In this document: positions 34,767 to 43,866 of the stretch, piece by piece | Numbering within the stretch: position 1 is the first letter of the stretch | Layout of the letters: each line of letters starts with the position of its first letter | DNA from: Arenibacter antarcticus | Lineage (GTDB): Bacteria > Bacteroidota > Bacteroidia > Flavobacteriales > Flavobacteriaceae | DNA length: 64,000 nt | Direction: 5' to 3' | Assembly (NCBI RefSeq): GCF_041320605.1 | Contig: NZ_CP166679.1 | Location: 1,736,001 to 1,800,000, forward strand | The notes under the pieces: model-generated | What the model was told of the DNA's origin: nothing | Databases searched by the model: none | The model's input: only the letters and a program-made list of their open reading frames with translations | Made by a program: the position numbers and the translations under genes

Positions 34767-35864
34767 TTACAAATCGAATTTCAATTGTACGGAAAGCAAT
34801 TTTTCTACCAATGCAGTAGTCTTCCCCGTGTTGAGATTGGATAAGGAAATTCCGAGTAATCGCACTGAATTCTCCATTTTTTCCTGATAAAGCAGCTCTT
34901 TTGCCAATTCCAAGATCAAGTGTTGATCTGCTATAAAATACGGCATTGTTTTGCTTCTTGTATGTAAAGTAAAATCGCTGTATTTTATTTTCAGAGTAAT
35001 AGTCTTTCCTGCGACATGTGATTTTTTAAGTCGCCGATCCAATTCAATAGCAATATGTTTTAAGCGTTCCAACATAAACACTTCGCTGCTTAAATTTTCA
35101 CTAAAAGTCCGTTCTGCCCCTACCGATTTTTGGATCCTGTCTGGTTTCACCAAACTATGGTGTACACCCCTAACCACTTGGTAGTAGTATTCCCCATTTT
35201 TCCCAAAATGTTCCGTTAGGAATTCTAACGATTTCTCCTTTAGGTCCTTCCCGGTAAATATGCCCAGCTGGTACATTTTGTCTGCGGTAACTTTTCCCAC
35301 TCCGTGGAATTTCCTGATTTCTAAGGCTTCTACAAAAGGGACTACCTCTTCGGGGTTTACTGTTTTTTGACCGTTGGGTTTATGGTAATCACTGGCCACT
35401 TTGGCAATAAACTTATTTATGGAAATTCCTGCTGATGCCGTTAATCCCACTTCATCAAAAATTCGCTTTCTTATTTCGGATGCAATTAGGGAGGCAGAGG
35501 GATTTCCCTTTTTATTGATGGTGACATCCAAATAGGCCTCATCCAGTGAAAGTGGTTCCACTAAGTCTGTATACTCTAAAAATATGTTGCGAATAAGCAG
35601 GGAAATCTCCTTGTATCTCGCAAACCTAGGGGAAACAAAAATTAGATCAGGACAGTTTTTTTTGGCGAGGTAACCGCTCATTGCACTGCGTACACCAAAT
35701 TTTCTGGCTTCATAACTTGCGGCAGCTACAACACCTCTTTTTTCTGCTCCGCCCACGGCAATTGGTTTACCTTTAAGTGTAGGATCATCTAGTTGTTCTA
35801 CGGAGGCGTAGAAGGCATCCATATCCACATGAATTATTTTTCGTAGCGGCAAATCCATTTTCAT
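34767..35864 (-). CDS. dinB: DNA polymerase IV (Y family)
   Basis: 365 residues. Catalytic acids lie in IIHVDMDAFYASVEQL and PLSLDEAYLDVT; the steric region AVGGAEKRGVVAAASYEARKFGVRSAM and the C-terminal little-finger part are complete. It copies damaged DNA with low fidelity. The start could be the ATG two codons further in (MDLPLRK). It is a single gene convergent with pyk. No LexA-like site is evident in the short upstream gap. Confidence 0.94.
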   Translation of the reverse strand: MKMDLPLRKIIHVDMDAFYASVEQLDDPTLKGKPIAVGGAEKRGVVAAASYEARKFGVRSAMSGYLAKKNCPDLIFVSPRFARYKEISLLIRNIFLEYTDLVEPLSLDEAYLDVTINKKGNPSASLIASEIRKRIFDEVGLTASAGISINKFIAKVASDYHKPNGQKTVNPEEVVPFVEALEIRKFHGVGKVTADKMYQLGIFTGKDLKEKSLEFLTEHFGKNGEYYYQVVRGVHHSLVKPDRIQKSVGAERTFSENLSSEVFMLERLKHIAIELDRRLKKSHVAGKTITLKIKYSDFTLHTRSKTMPYFIADQHLILELAKELLYQEKMENSVRLLGISLSNLNTGKTTALVEKLLSVQLKFDL

Positions 35865-35935
35865 ATTGTAAATTTATAACAACTAAAGGGGAGTACATAT
35901 TTTTATTTATTAAACTCACACCCTAGTAAAATTAG

Positions 35936-36607
35936 ATGATGAAGGCTGAATCAAAAACTGCGATTATACTGGGAGCCACTGGCTTAACTGGTGGGGTTTT
36001 AATACGGAAATTATTGGCAGATGACCGCTATACTAAAGTAAAGCTCTTCTCGAGAACTTCCGTTGGATTTCCGCACCCAAAATTGGAGGAGTACCTTGGG
36101 GATTTACTCCAATTGGAAAACTATAAAAATGATTTTTATGCCGATGAGGTCTTTTGTTGTATTGGGACTACAAAGGCAAAAACGCCTGATGCAGAAATGT
36201 ACCGGAAAATAGATTTCGGTATTCCAGTTGCTGCAGCGGAGCTCTGTAAATCAAATAAAATTAATAGCTACCTAGTGGTTTCCGCGTTGGGGGCCAATGC
36301 TAAAAGTAAGGTTGCCTATAACCGACTAAAAGGAGAGATGGAAAATGCCGTTTTAAAATTGGGGATACCAAAAACCCATTTTTTACGACCTTCGTTAATC
36401 GGAGGTAAAAGAGAGGAGAAAAGGGTAGGTGAATGGTTGGGAAAACAATTTATGAAAGTCCTTAATTTGGTGCTGGTAGGTCCGTTGGAAAAATACAGGT
36501 CGGTAAAACCAGAGAGTATTGCTTTGGCTATGCTCTGGTTGGCCAATACACATTATGAGCACCTATATATAGAATCGGACCAGATAAAGAAATTAGTTGA
36601 GGAATAG
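35936..36607 (+). CDS. TIP30/HTATIP2-like NAD(P)-binding oxidoreductase
   Basis: 223 residues. The atypical-SDR Rossmann motif is ILGATGLTGGVLIRKLL, followed by VFCCIGTTKAKT, the catalytic-type YLVVSALGANAKSKVAYNRLKGEME (Ser, Tyr and Lys) and FLRPSLIGGKREEKRVGE. The family includes human TIP30/CC3 and bacterial uncharacterised reductases; the substrate is unknown. The CYTH gene follows 43 bp downstream, possibly in the same transcript. Confidence 0.88.
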   Translation: MMKAESKTAIILGATGLTGGVLIRKLLADDRYTKVKLFSRTSVGFPHPKLEEYLGDLLQLENYKNDFYADEVFCCIGTTKAKTPDAEMYRKIDFGIPVAAAELCKSNKINSYLVVSALGANAKSKVAYNRLKGEMENAVLKLGIPKTHFLRPSLIGGKREEKRVGEWLGKQFMKVLNLVLVGPLEKYRSVKPESIALAMLWLANTHYEHLYIESDQIKKLVEE

Positions 36608-36650
36608 GCCGGGATAGTGAGCGTTAATAGTACAAATAATAGGATATAGG

Positions 36651-37124
36651 GTGATAGAGATAGAGCGAAAGTTTTTGGTGAATTCTAAGGTGTTTAAGGA
36701 CGAATCGATCAATACGAATAGAATTGTGCAGGGCTTCTTAAATACGGACCCCTTGCGAACGGTAAGGGTGAGAATCAAGGGTGATACTGGGTTTCTGACG
36801 GTGAAGGGAATAGGAAGCGACTTGGGAACTACCCGGTTTGAATGGGAGACCGTTGTTCCGGTAGAAGAGGCTGAGGCCTTACTGAAATTGGCCGAACCTG
36901 GAGTTATAGAGAAAATAAGATATGAGGTTCCCTGTGGAAAACACCTCTTTGAAATAGATGAATTTTTTGGGGATAACAGTGGTCTGATAGTTGCCGAGAT
37001 AGAATTGGAAAGTGAAGACGAGGCTTTTGAAACTCCACAATGGCTTGGAGAAGAGGTAACTGGGATCAACAAATATTACAACTCCCAATTAAGCAAAAAA
37101 CCTTTTAAAACATGGATACCTTAA
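36651..37124 (+). CDS. CYTH domain protein (triphosphate tunnel metalloenzyme)
   Basis: 157 residues starting with GTG. IEIERKFLV carries the ExExK signature; acidic and basic tunnel residues follow in RTVRVRIKG, GFLTVKG, TRFEWE and KIRYEV, and DEFFGDNSGLIVAEIELESEDE closes the tunnel. Short bacterial members are often tripolyphosphatases (YgiF/NeuTTM-like); an adenylate cyclase role is less likely. A decayed lipoprotein gene starts within its last codons. Confidence 0.92.
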   Translation: MIEIERKFLVNSKVFKDESINTNRIVQGFLNTDPLRTVRVRIKGDTGFLTVKGIGSDLGTTRFEWETVVPVEEAEALLKLAEPGVIEKIRYEVPCGKHLFEIDEFFGDNSGLIVAEIELESEDEAFETPQWLGEEVTGINKYYNSQLSKKPFKTWIP

Positions 37125-37371
37125 ACTATTTGTTTGGTTTGGCTCTTTTGTATTGAAGCTGCAAAAAAACCGAAGGTGGCTAGTGAAGAAATAGAAGAGA
37201 AGAAGGTTTCCGTGTTGGAGACAAAACAGCAATTGGAAGAGCGGGGATTTCAAATTTTGGACTATGTGGATTGGCAGATAGCCTTGCCTACTTAGATCCT
37301 ATGGTCGCAGCGGGGTGGCTGCCATAGAAATTTATCCTTGCTGGGCAGCCAAGGGTCTTCCTTTGCGATAG
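37112..37371 (+). pseudogene. Decayed YciI-family lipoprotein gene
   Basis: Pieces of one gene are readable in changing frames. Frame 1 gives MDTLNYLFGLALLY, a stop, then SCKKTEG: a lipoprotein signal peptide with an in-frame TGA just before the lipobox Cys. Frame 2 gives ETKQQLEERGFQILDYVD. After an internal deletion comes ADSLAYLDPMVAAG, and after a one-base loss AIEIYPCWAAKGLPLR with a stop. These match the start and the end of flavobacterial YCII-domain lipoproteins; the middle with the conserved QYF-type core is gone. The match is from memory of the family, not from a search. Confidence 0.65.
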
Positions 37372-37383
37372 CCATACTCGTTG

Positions 37384-38022
37384 TTAAACCGCCAATAAAA
37401 TGGCTACATAATGGCAAATAGCAGCTGCCAGTACAAAAAAATGCCAGACAGCATGGTTGTAAGGGTATTTTTCCCACAGGTAAAAGATAACACCCATAAG
37501 GTAAAGGCCGCCCCCAATTAGGATCATGGTCAATACCCCGTCAGGAATCGTTTCAAAAAATGTACGCCCGCCTACTATCATAATGCATCCCATTGCAATG
37601 TAAACAAGCGTGGAAATAATGTTCCATTTACCAGTAAAAAAGATTTTGAAAATAATTCCGAATGCGGTTAGGCCCCACAATACGGATAATAATGTAATGC
37701 CAAAAGCATTATTCAAATAAATTAATAGGAAGGGGGTGTAGGTGCCAGCAATTAGGAAATAAATACTGATGTGGTCCAGAATTTCGAATATGCGTTTTGC
37801 CTGAGCATGTTGAAATCCGTGGTAGAGTGTTGAAAAAGTAAAAAGTTGTAAAAAGCAAAATCCATATATTGCTGCACCGATAACACCTGGTGTATTATTA
37901 CTTTTTATGGCAAAGGCTATTAGAATAGGAATACTGACTATGCCGAAAATTATTCCAAAGCCATGTACGATACTGTTTACGAGTTCTTGCTGAATTTTTG
38001 GATTGGGTTTCGGTGCATGCAT
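37384..38022 (-). CDS. Hemolysin III / YqfA-like PAQR membrane protein
   Basis: 212 residues with seven hydrophobic segments. The PAQR/HlyIII metal motifs are seen: ELVNSIVHGFGIIFG, FSTLYHGFQHAQ with Ser and His, and a C-terminal YNHAVWHFFVLAAAICHY with His residues. Members are zinc-dependent hydrolase-like membrane proteins; true haemolytic activity is doubtful. The gene is alone on the minus strand. Confidence 0.9.
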   Translation of the reverse strand: MHAPKPNPKIQQELVNSIVHGFGIIFGIVSIPILIAFAIKSNNTPGVIGAAIYGFCFLQLFTFSTLYHGFQHAQAKRIFEILDHISIYFLIAGTYTPFLLIYLNNAFGITLLSVLWGLTAFGIIFKIFFTGKWNIISTLVYIAMGCIMIVGGRTFFETIPDGVLTMILIGGGLYLMGVIFYLWEKYPYNHAVWHFFVLAAAICHYVAILLAV

Positions 38023-38345
38023 GTAAATAAATTGAGGAGGTGTATTGTTCTTTGATGCCTTTTGCTAAGATACCAAAATCAGGGCAGAGTTTTTAATTCT
38101 ATTGGCGGTATTGCTAGCAATTTCACTTCAAACTTTAAGCTTACAATTACAAGGGGATATTACATTCCACCTATGAGCAACTTTTTAAATGAACCTGAAA
38201 ATGCAAATTAAAAGTGTGTAATGAGCAGGTGAAGAAAATTCTAAAGATTTCCAAAAACGAACGGTATAGAAACTTAGGAGCAAAAGGAGTTATTGCATAA
38301 TACAGTCTAATTAAAAGAGAGCCTATACATATTAGACTGTTTTTA
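38023..38345. other. Gene-free stretch between hemolysin III and mscS genes
   Basis: No gene is supported. A 10-bp inverted repeat (38302-38311 with 38331-38340) is followed by TTTTT on the plus strand, where no annotated gene reads; a weak bidirectional terminator for the MscS transcript is the simplest reading. A 30-codon open stretch (about 38195-38300, plus strand) without a good start looks accidental. Confidence 0.5.
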
Positions 38346-39269
38346 TTACCTCAATGCGCCTTCTGGGAATTTAACTTTATCTGGAGCTTCGTTCAGCAAG
38401 GGCAGTGCATATTTAAGTATGCGGTTTCGGCGCCCAGTGGTGTCTTCTGGTTCAACAGGATAGGATACCACACCTTCCATCCAAGCAAAGCGATTTATTC
38501 TAAAATACACAGCAGGTTCCCATTGATCTTGCTTATGGGGTGCTAGCTGTGGATAGCGTTCCTTGAAATCTCTGATGGAAGCCTCTAATAAACATTCTTC
38601 CACAAATTGTAGGTCGCTGGTATAGGCCACTTGAATCGCAGTTTCATTCCAGATAAAGGGAGCTTCGGGGCCAGAATAATTAATGATTTCCTCTTTCAAT
38701 ATCAAACTATTTGGAAATCTAATTATACGACCACTTTTTCGATCGTTGCCGAGATAGTCACCGTTGCATTCCAAAATTGTAGTGTCCAGATAACTTATCT
38801 CTACCACATCACCACGGAAACCTTTTATCTGAATGCGATCCCCTACCAAATACGATCGTCGAAAGATTAAATAAATCCAGGCGATAAAGGAAGCTATGGG
38901 TGCTTGCAAGGCGAAACCTATAACCAAGGATATTAACCCAAAGCTGACAACTGCTGCATAAAGGTTTTGAAATAAAAATGAAGCTACCACAATAAGGCTG
39001 AATACCATGGCAAGAAACCGGACAATTCGCAATAGGTTATAGCGGTCTCCTTCGGAATTGGTCTGGGTGTCGATTATCTTCGCAATGATTTTGCTTAACA
39101 GATAGATTAACGCAATTAAGAATAAGCTTATAGTTAGCTTTTTTACAAAAGGGAGGTATTGTTCCCAAGGGTCAAAAACATTCAAGTCCAATAAGTAGTA
39201 TATGGCAATTAACAACAACGCCAATACTCCGTAAATCGTGATCCAGCTTTTCGTCTTCTGAATTTTCAT
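38346..39269 (-). CDS. MscS-family mechanosensitive channel
   Basis: 307 residues: four N-terminal hydrophobic segments, then the pore helix region FLFQNLYAAVVSFGLISLVIGFALQ and the beta domain GDRIQIKGFRGDVVEISYLDTTI, with FPNSLILKEEIINYS near the end. The last pore helix GFALQAPIASFIAWIYLIF fits MscS. It probably opens under membrane tension or passes ions; the C-terminal part has a divergent extension. Confidence 0.92.
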   Translation of the reverse strand: MKIQKTKSWITIYGVLALLLIAIYYLLDLNVFDPWEQYLPFVKKLTISLFLIALIYLLSKIIAKIIDTQTNSEGDRYNLLRIVRFLAMVFSLIVVASFLFQNLYAAVVSFGLISLVIGFALQAPIASFIAWIYLIFRRSYLVGDRIQIKGFRGDVVEISYLDTTILECNGDYLGNDRKSGRIIRFPNSLILKEEIINYSGPEAPFIWNETAIQVAYTSDLQFVEECLLEASIRDFKERYPQLAPHKQDQWEPAVYFRINRFAWMEGVVSYPVEPEDTTGRRNRILKYALPLLNEAPDKVKFPEGALR

Positions 39270-39307
39270 AAATGTTCCGTTCTATAGCAGCTTTCTAGGC
39301 ATATAAA

Positions 39308-40708
39308 TTATCGCCATCCCCCACCAAGGGCTTCATAAAGGGTCACTATGGCGTTTAATTGTCCATATTGGGAATCAATTAAGTTTAATTGGGAGCTAAG
39401 CGCATTTTGTCTGGCCGTCAATACTTCCAAATAATTGGCCAAGCCGTTGTTCAACAACTCTTCAGAATAGGTCTCTGCCAAGGTATAAGAAGCCAATTCC
39501 TTTTTTCGCATCTCAATTTTTTTGGTTTCAGCCTCATAGTCATAAAGGGCATCTGAAACTTCTTTTCCCGCGATCAGCAGTGTTTTCTTATAATTGAGCA
39601 AGGCTTGTTCTTGTTGTGCCTGAGATACCTCGTACTGGGTTCTTATTTTTCTTCCGTTTAAAATGGGTTGGGCTAAAGATCCTGCTAAAGTGGAGAATAG
39701 GGAACTAGCACTGAACAAATTATCCAACTCCAAGCTCTGGAATCCTCCCGAGGCGGTTAGGCGCAGGGAAGGAAAAAAATTACTCCTGGCTACATTGGTA
39801 AGTTCAAAGGCAGTGATTAAGCCGTATTCCGCCTCTAAAACATCGGGCCTATTGGTCAATAATTCCGATGGGACACCTGTTGCCAATTCTGCTTGTAGTT
39901 GTTGTTCATCCAAAGAACCTCGTACTACTCCATTTACCGGCTCACCCATCAGGATAGAGAAGGTATTTTCCAATAGTTTTATATTCTTTTCAATGTCAAT
40001 CAATATAATTTCGGTAGTGTACAACTGTGCCTCCGTCTGTTTTACAGCCACCTCTGTAACTAGGCCTGCATCTTTTAATGCTTCCGTAGTACTCAAGCTA
40101 CTTTTTCTGGCCTCAATAGTTTCTTTGATAATATCCTTCTGCTTATCTAGAGACAGCAATCTAAAATAGGTGCTACTTATCGCGGCAATGAGATTTGTTT
40201 TCACCGCTTGGTGTGCTGCTACGGATTGCAAATAAGAAGCCTGGGTAGCTCTGTCGTTGCTTCTAATTTCCCCCCATATATCGGCCTCCCAAGATAGGAA
40301 ACCAGACAGTTCAAATTGTTCGGTAGTAGTTCTCCCATTCGCGGCAAACGGACCGTTTTCTGAATTTGAGGAACGACCATAGCTTGCCATGGCATCTAAG
40401 GTTGGGTAATATCCAGATTTCCCTTGTTTTAAATACGCCTGGGCCGCATTTATGTTTTGTAATGCAACCCTAATATCTAGATTGTTGTTCAGTCCATTTT
40501 GGATATATTCGGTTAAAATTGGGTCGGTGAACAATTCGGTCCAAGATAATGTGCCTAGGGAAAGACTGTCCGACATTACATTATCGGTACGGTATAGCGC
40601 TTCGTTTTCCAAGGAGGGCTTAACATATTCCTTGGCCGAAAAGCAAGATTGCATCACTACCGGGATAATGGCTATAAGGATCAGTCTGTACAGAGATTTA
40701 TTTTGCAT
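39308..40708 (-). CDS. Outer-membrane efflux lipoprotein (TolC/NodT family)
   Basis: About 466 residues from MQNKSLYRLI. A longer frame begins at 40777 but would place 23 residues before the signal peptide and overlap the RND gene. Lipobox VMQSC is followed by two outer-membrane efflux repeats, with SWTELFTDPILTEYIQNGLNNN and the second-repeat RNALSSQLNLIDSQYGQLNAIVTLYEALGGGW end. It forms the exit duct of a tripartite pump. It lies 11 bp after the RND permease. Confidence 0.93.
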   Translation of the reverse strand: MQNKSLYRLILIAIIPVVMQSCFSAKEYVKPSLENEALYRTDNVMSDSLSLGTLSWTELFTDPILTEYIQNGLNNNLDIRVALQNINAAQAYLKQGKSGYYPTLDAMASYGRSSNSENGPFAANGRTTTEQFELSGFLSWEADIWGEIRSNDRATQASYLQSVAAHQAVKTNLIAAISSTYFRLLSLDKQKDIIKETIEARKSSLSTTEALKDAGLVTEVAVKQTEAQLYTTEIILIDIEKNIKLLENTFSILMGEPVNGVVRGSLDEQQLQAELATGVPSELLTNRPDVLEAEYGLITAFELTNVARSNFFPSLRLTASGGFQSLELDNLFSASSLFSTLAGSLAQPILNGRKIRTQYEVSQAQQEQALLNYKKTLLIAGKEVSDALYDYEAETKKIEMRKKELASYTLAETYSEELLNNGLANYLEVLTARQNALSSQLNLIDSQYGQLNAIVTLYEALGGGWR

Positions 40709-40719
40709 ATGATATAGTA

Positions 40720-43700
40720 CTATTTTTCTACAACGGTTTCTACTGTGGGTACTCCGGTAACTTTCTCTTGCAACCACTGGAAAAGGATAAAGAGAACGGG
40801 GATAATAAATATTCCGATCAAGGTTCCTACCAACATGCCTCCTACAGCACCGGTTCCAATGGCGTTGTTCCCAGCGGCTCCAACACCCGTGGCCAATACT
40901 AAGGGCATAAGTCCAAGGATAAAGGCAAAGGAAGTCATTAAAATGGGTCGCAGACGAGCCCTGGCGGCATCTATTGCAGATTCAGTGATAGACAGCCCAT
41001 GCCGCCTGCGCTGTATTGCGAACTCCACAATAAGAATAGCATTTTTGGCCAGTAGTCCTATCAACATTATTAAGGCGATCTGGAAATAAATATTGTTTTC
41101 CAAGCCTAGGAATTTTGTGGATAAATAGGCGCCAGCTACCCCTATGGGTAATGAGAGTAGTACTGCAAAGGGCAATAAATAACTTTCGTATTGAGCAGAT
41201 AAAAAGAAATAAACGAAAACTATGCTCAGTAAAAATATAAGGCCCGACTGTCCAGCAGAGGCTATTTCTTCTCTGGTTATTCCTGAAAAGGCAATCTCGT
41301 AATTATTGGGTAAATTCTGTGCTGCAACTTGGTTCACCGCAGCAATGGCATCACCGGAACTAAAGCCTGGTGCCGCAGATCCATTGATCGTTACCGAATT
41401 GAACAGGTTAAACCTATTTACAGTCTGTGGTCCATAAACCCGACTTAAGGTTACAAATTCCGAAACTGGGGCCATTTTGCCTTCGTTGTTCCTGACAAAC
41501 ATGCTGTTGAGGCTGTTTATATCCTTACGGTCATCTGGCTCGGCTTGCACCATTACTCTAAACTGTTTGCCAAAACGACTGAAATCTGCAGTGTATAATC
41601 CACCAATATACCCCTGTAAGGTTCTTAGGATGCTACTTATCTCTATCCCCGCTTCTTTGGCTTTTGGAATATTAATATCCATTTGTAATTGCGGGAAATC
41701 GGTGCTAAAAGAATTGGAGGCATAGCCAATCTCTGAACGTTGGGTAAGCGCTGCTGCAAAGCTGTTCGCTATGGTGTCTAGCGACTTTAGACTCCCTGAA
41801 GCACGGTCTAGAATCTGAACCTCAAATCCGTCCGAAGCCCCAAACCCTGGAATGCTTGGCGGGGTAAAGAATAGAATTTTGGCATCGGAAATATGTTCCG
41901 TTTTGGCAAATAGTTGTTGAATAATGGCATTTGCCGAAGTTTCATCGCCTTTCCGCTTATCAAAATCCTCTAATATTATAAAACCAAGACCATAGGAACT
42001 TCCTGCTCCTGAAAAGAAATTTCGTCCACTCTGTAAAGAGGCTGTACGGATTCCCTCAACCGATTCAATAGTCTTATAAAGTTCTTCTGTAATAGCGAAG
42101 GTACGGTCTAAAGAGGCCCCTTGTGGAAGTTCTAGATTTACAAAAATAACGCCCCTATCCTCAGCAGGGACAAATCCTTTTGGAGTGGTGCTATCTGCCC
42201 ACCAAATTGCCAAACAGGCAACTATAAGGATTACTACGGTTACCCATCGGTTCTTTACCAGAAACCTGAGGGATTTAATATATTTTTTGGAGCTGGCCTC
42301 AAAACCTGCGTTAAATGCAGTATAGAATCCGGTCAATAATCGTTTTTTCTTTTCCCCTTTCTTTTTTGGCGGTTTTAGGAAAATGGCACATAGCGCCGGA
42401 CTTAAGGTTAGGGCGTTAACGGCTGATATAAGGATTGCGATCAGTAAGGTGACCCCAAACTGTTCATAGAAGACCCCAGAAGGTCCTTGGATAAATGTTA
42501 TGGGGATAAAAACTGCCGCCATTACCAAGGTAATAGAAACTATGGCCCCACTAATTTCGCTCATTGCACTTAAGGAAGCCTTCCTTGCGGAGGTATATCC
42601 ATCCTCTAATTTTGCATGTACCGCCTCTACCACCACAATGGCATCATCCACCACAATTCCGATCGCCAAAAGAAGTGCGAAAAGGGTTAATAGGTTTAAG
42701 GAGTACCCTAAAAGATTGAGGAAGAAGAAGGTACCCACAATAGATACCGGAACTGCAATTGCGGGAATTAAGGTCGATTTAAAATCTTGAAGGAAAAGGA
42801 ATACCACTAGGAATACCAATAAAAAGGCCTCTATAAGGGTTACCTTTACCTTGTCCATGGATGCCGTTAGGAATTTATTGGTGTCATAATTCACCATATA
42901 GTCCACCCCTTGTGGGAAGTCTTCTTTTAATTCCTCCATTTTATCATAGATTTTCTCTATGATTTGCTGTGCATTGGAGCCCGGGGTCTGAAAAACTCCA
43001 AAACTGATTCCGGGATAGCCCCTTGCGCGACCTATGGACGTGTACGAGAAGGCATCCAATTCCACTTTGGCCACGTCGCTAAGTTTTAAAAACTGGCCAT
43101 TTCCCAAAGATTTTATAATGATACCCTGATACTCTACGGCGGTTTTATATCGCCCTTTGTATTTGATGACATATTCAAAGGCTTCCCCTGAATTTTGACC
43201 TAACGACCCTGCGGCAGCTTCTAGGCTTTGTTCTCCGATGGCTTGTATTACATCGGTTACGGTTAAATTGTATGAAGTCAGCTTTACTGGATCCAACCAT
43301 ATTCTCATGGCGTAATCCTTGGACCCGAAAACATTTACATCTCCCACCCCATTTACACGCTGTATCTCTGGTTTTATATTGATATTGAGGTAGTTTTGAA
43401 TAAACGTATCATCAAAATCTGGATTTGTAGAGTACAATGCAGCATACAATAGGGCCGAACTTTGTCTTTTTTGGGTGATTACCCCAGATCGGATAACTTC
43501 GGCGGGTAGCAGGGCATTAGCCCGGGCTACTCGGTTCTGTACGTTTACAGCTGCTATATCGGGATCTATACCTTGTTCAAAGTACACCGTAATACTAGCG
43601 CTTCCTGTGTTACTGGCAGTTGAGGTTATATAGGTCATGCCCTCAACCCCATTGATCTGTTCTTCTATTGGGACGATAACACTCTCCAATATGGTTTCTG

Positions 43701-43860
43701 CATTTGCCCCAGGGTAACTTGCCGATACTTGTACGGTAGGAGGGGCAATATCTGGGTACTGTGTCACCGGTAAAGTGGCAAGTCCCAAACCACCCAATAG
43801 CAATAGGATTATGGAGATAACGGTGGAAAGTACGGGTCTTTCTATAAATGTTTTTAGCAT
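40720..43860 (-). CDS. RND efflux permease (HAE1 family, AcrB-like)
   Basis: 1046 residues, standard for AcrB/MexB. The N-terminus IERPVLSTVISIILLLLGGL starts the first of twelve helices; the proton-relay Asp pair is in AIGIVVDDAIVVVEAV; porter domains follow with QTVNRFNLFNSVTINGSAAPG. It exports amphiphilic drugs, bile-like or other compounds with the proton gradient. The operon order is regulator, adaptor, permease, outer-membrane factor, with 6- and 11-bp gaps. Confidence 0.97.
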   Translation of the reverse strand: MLKTFIERPVLSTVISIILLLLGGLGLATLPVTQYPDIAPPTVQVSASYPGANAETILESVIVPIEEQINGVEGMTYITSTASNTGSASITVYFEQGIDPDIAAVNVQNRVARANALLPAEVIRSGVITQKRQSSALLYAALYSTNPDFDDTFIQNYLNINIKPEIQRVNGVGDVNVFGSKDYAMRIWLDPVKLTSYNLTVTDVIQAIGEQSLEAAAGSLGQNSGEAFEYVIKYKGRYKTAVEYQGIIIKSLGNGQFLKLSDVAKVELDAFSYTSIGRARGYPGISFGVFQTPGSNAQQIIEKIYDKMEELKEDFPQGVDYMVNYDTNKFLTASMDKVKVTLIEAFLLVFLVVFLFLQDFKSTLIPAIAVPVSIVGTFFFLNLLGYSLNLLTLFALLLAIGIVVDDAIVVVEAVHAKLEDGYTSARKASLSAMSEISGAIVSITLVMAAVFIPITFIQGPSGVFYEQFGVTLLIAILISAVNALTLSPALCAIFLKPPKKKGEKKKRLLTGFYTAFNAGFEASSKKYIKSLRFLVKNRWVTVVILIVACLAIWWADSTTPKGFVPAEDRGVIFVNLELPQGASLDRTFAITEELYKTIESVEGIRTASLQSGRNFFSGAGSSYGLGFIILEDFDKRKGDETSANAIIQQLFAKTEHISDAKILFFTPPSIPGFGASDGFEVQILDRASGSLKSLDTIANSFAAALTQRSEIGYASNSFSTDFPQLQMDINIPKAKEAGIEISSILRTLQGYIGGLYTADFSRFGKQFRVMVQAEPDDRKDINSLNSMFVRNNEGKMAPVSEFVTLSRVYGPQTVNRFNLFNSVTINGSAAPGFSSGDAIAAVNQVAAQNLPNNYEIAFSGITREEIASAGQSGLIFLLSIVFVYFFLSAQYESYLLPFAVLLSLPIGVAGAYLSTKFLGLENNIYFQIALIMLIGLLAKNAILIVEFAIQRRRHGLSITESAIDAARARLRPILMTSFAFILGLMPLVLATGVGAAGNNAIGTGAVGGMLVGTLIGIFIIPVLFILFQWLQEKVTGVPTVETVVEK

Positions 43861-43866
43861 GCTGAT

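Noticed and set aside
38302-38345. Terminator of a plus-strand small RNA
   Set aside because: The hairpin and T-run are real, but no promoter or conserved transcript was found upstream on that strand; it is more simply the 3' end of the opposite gene.
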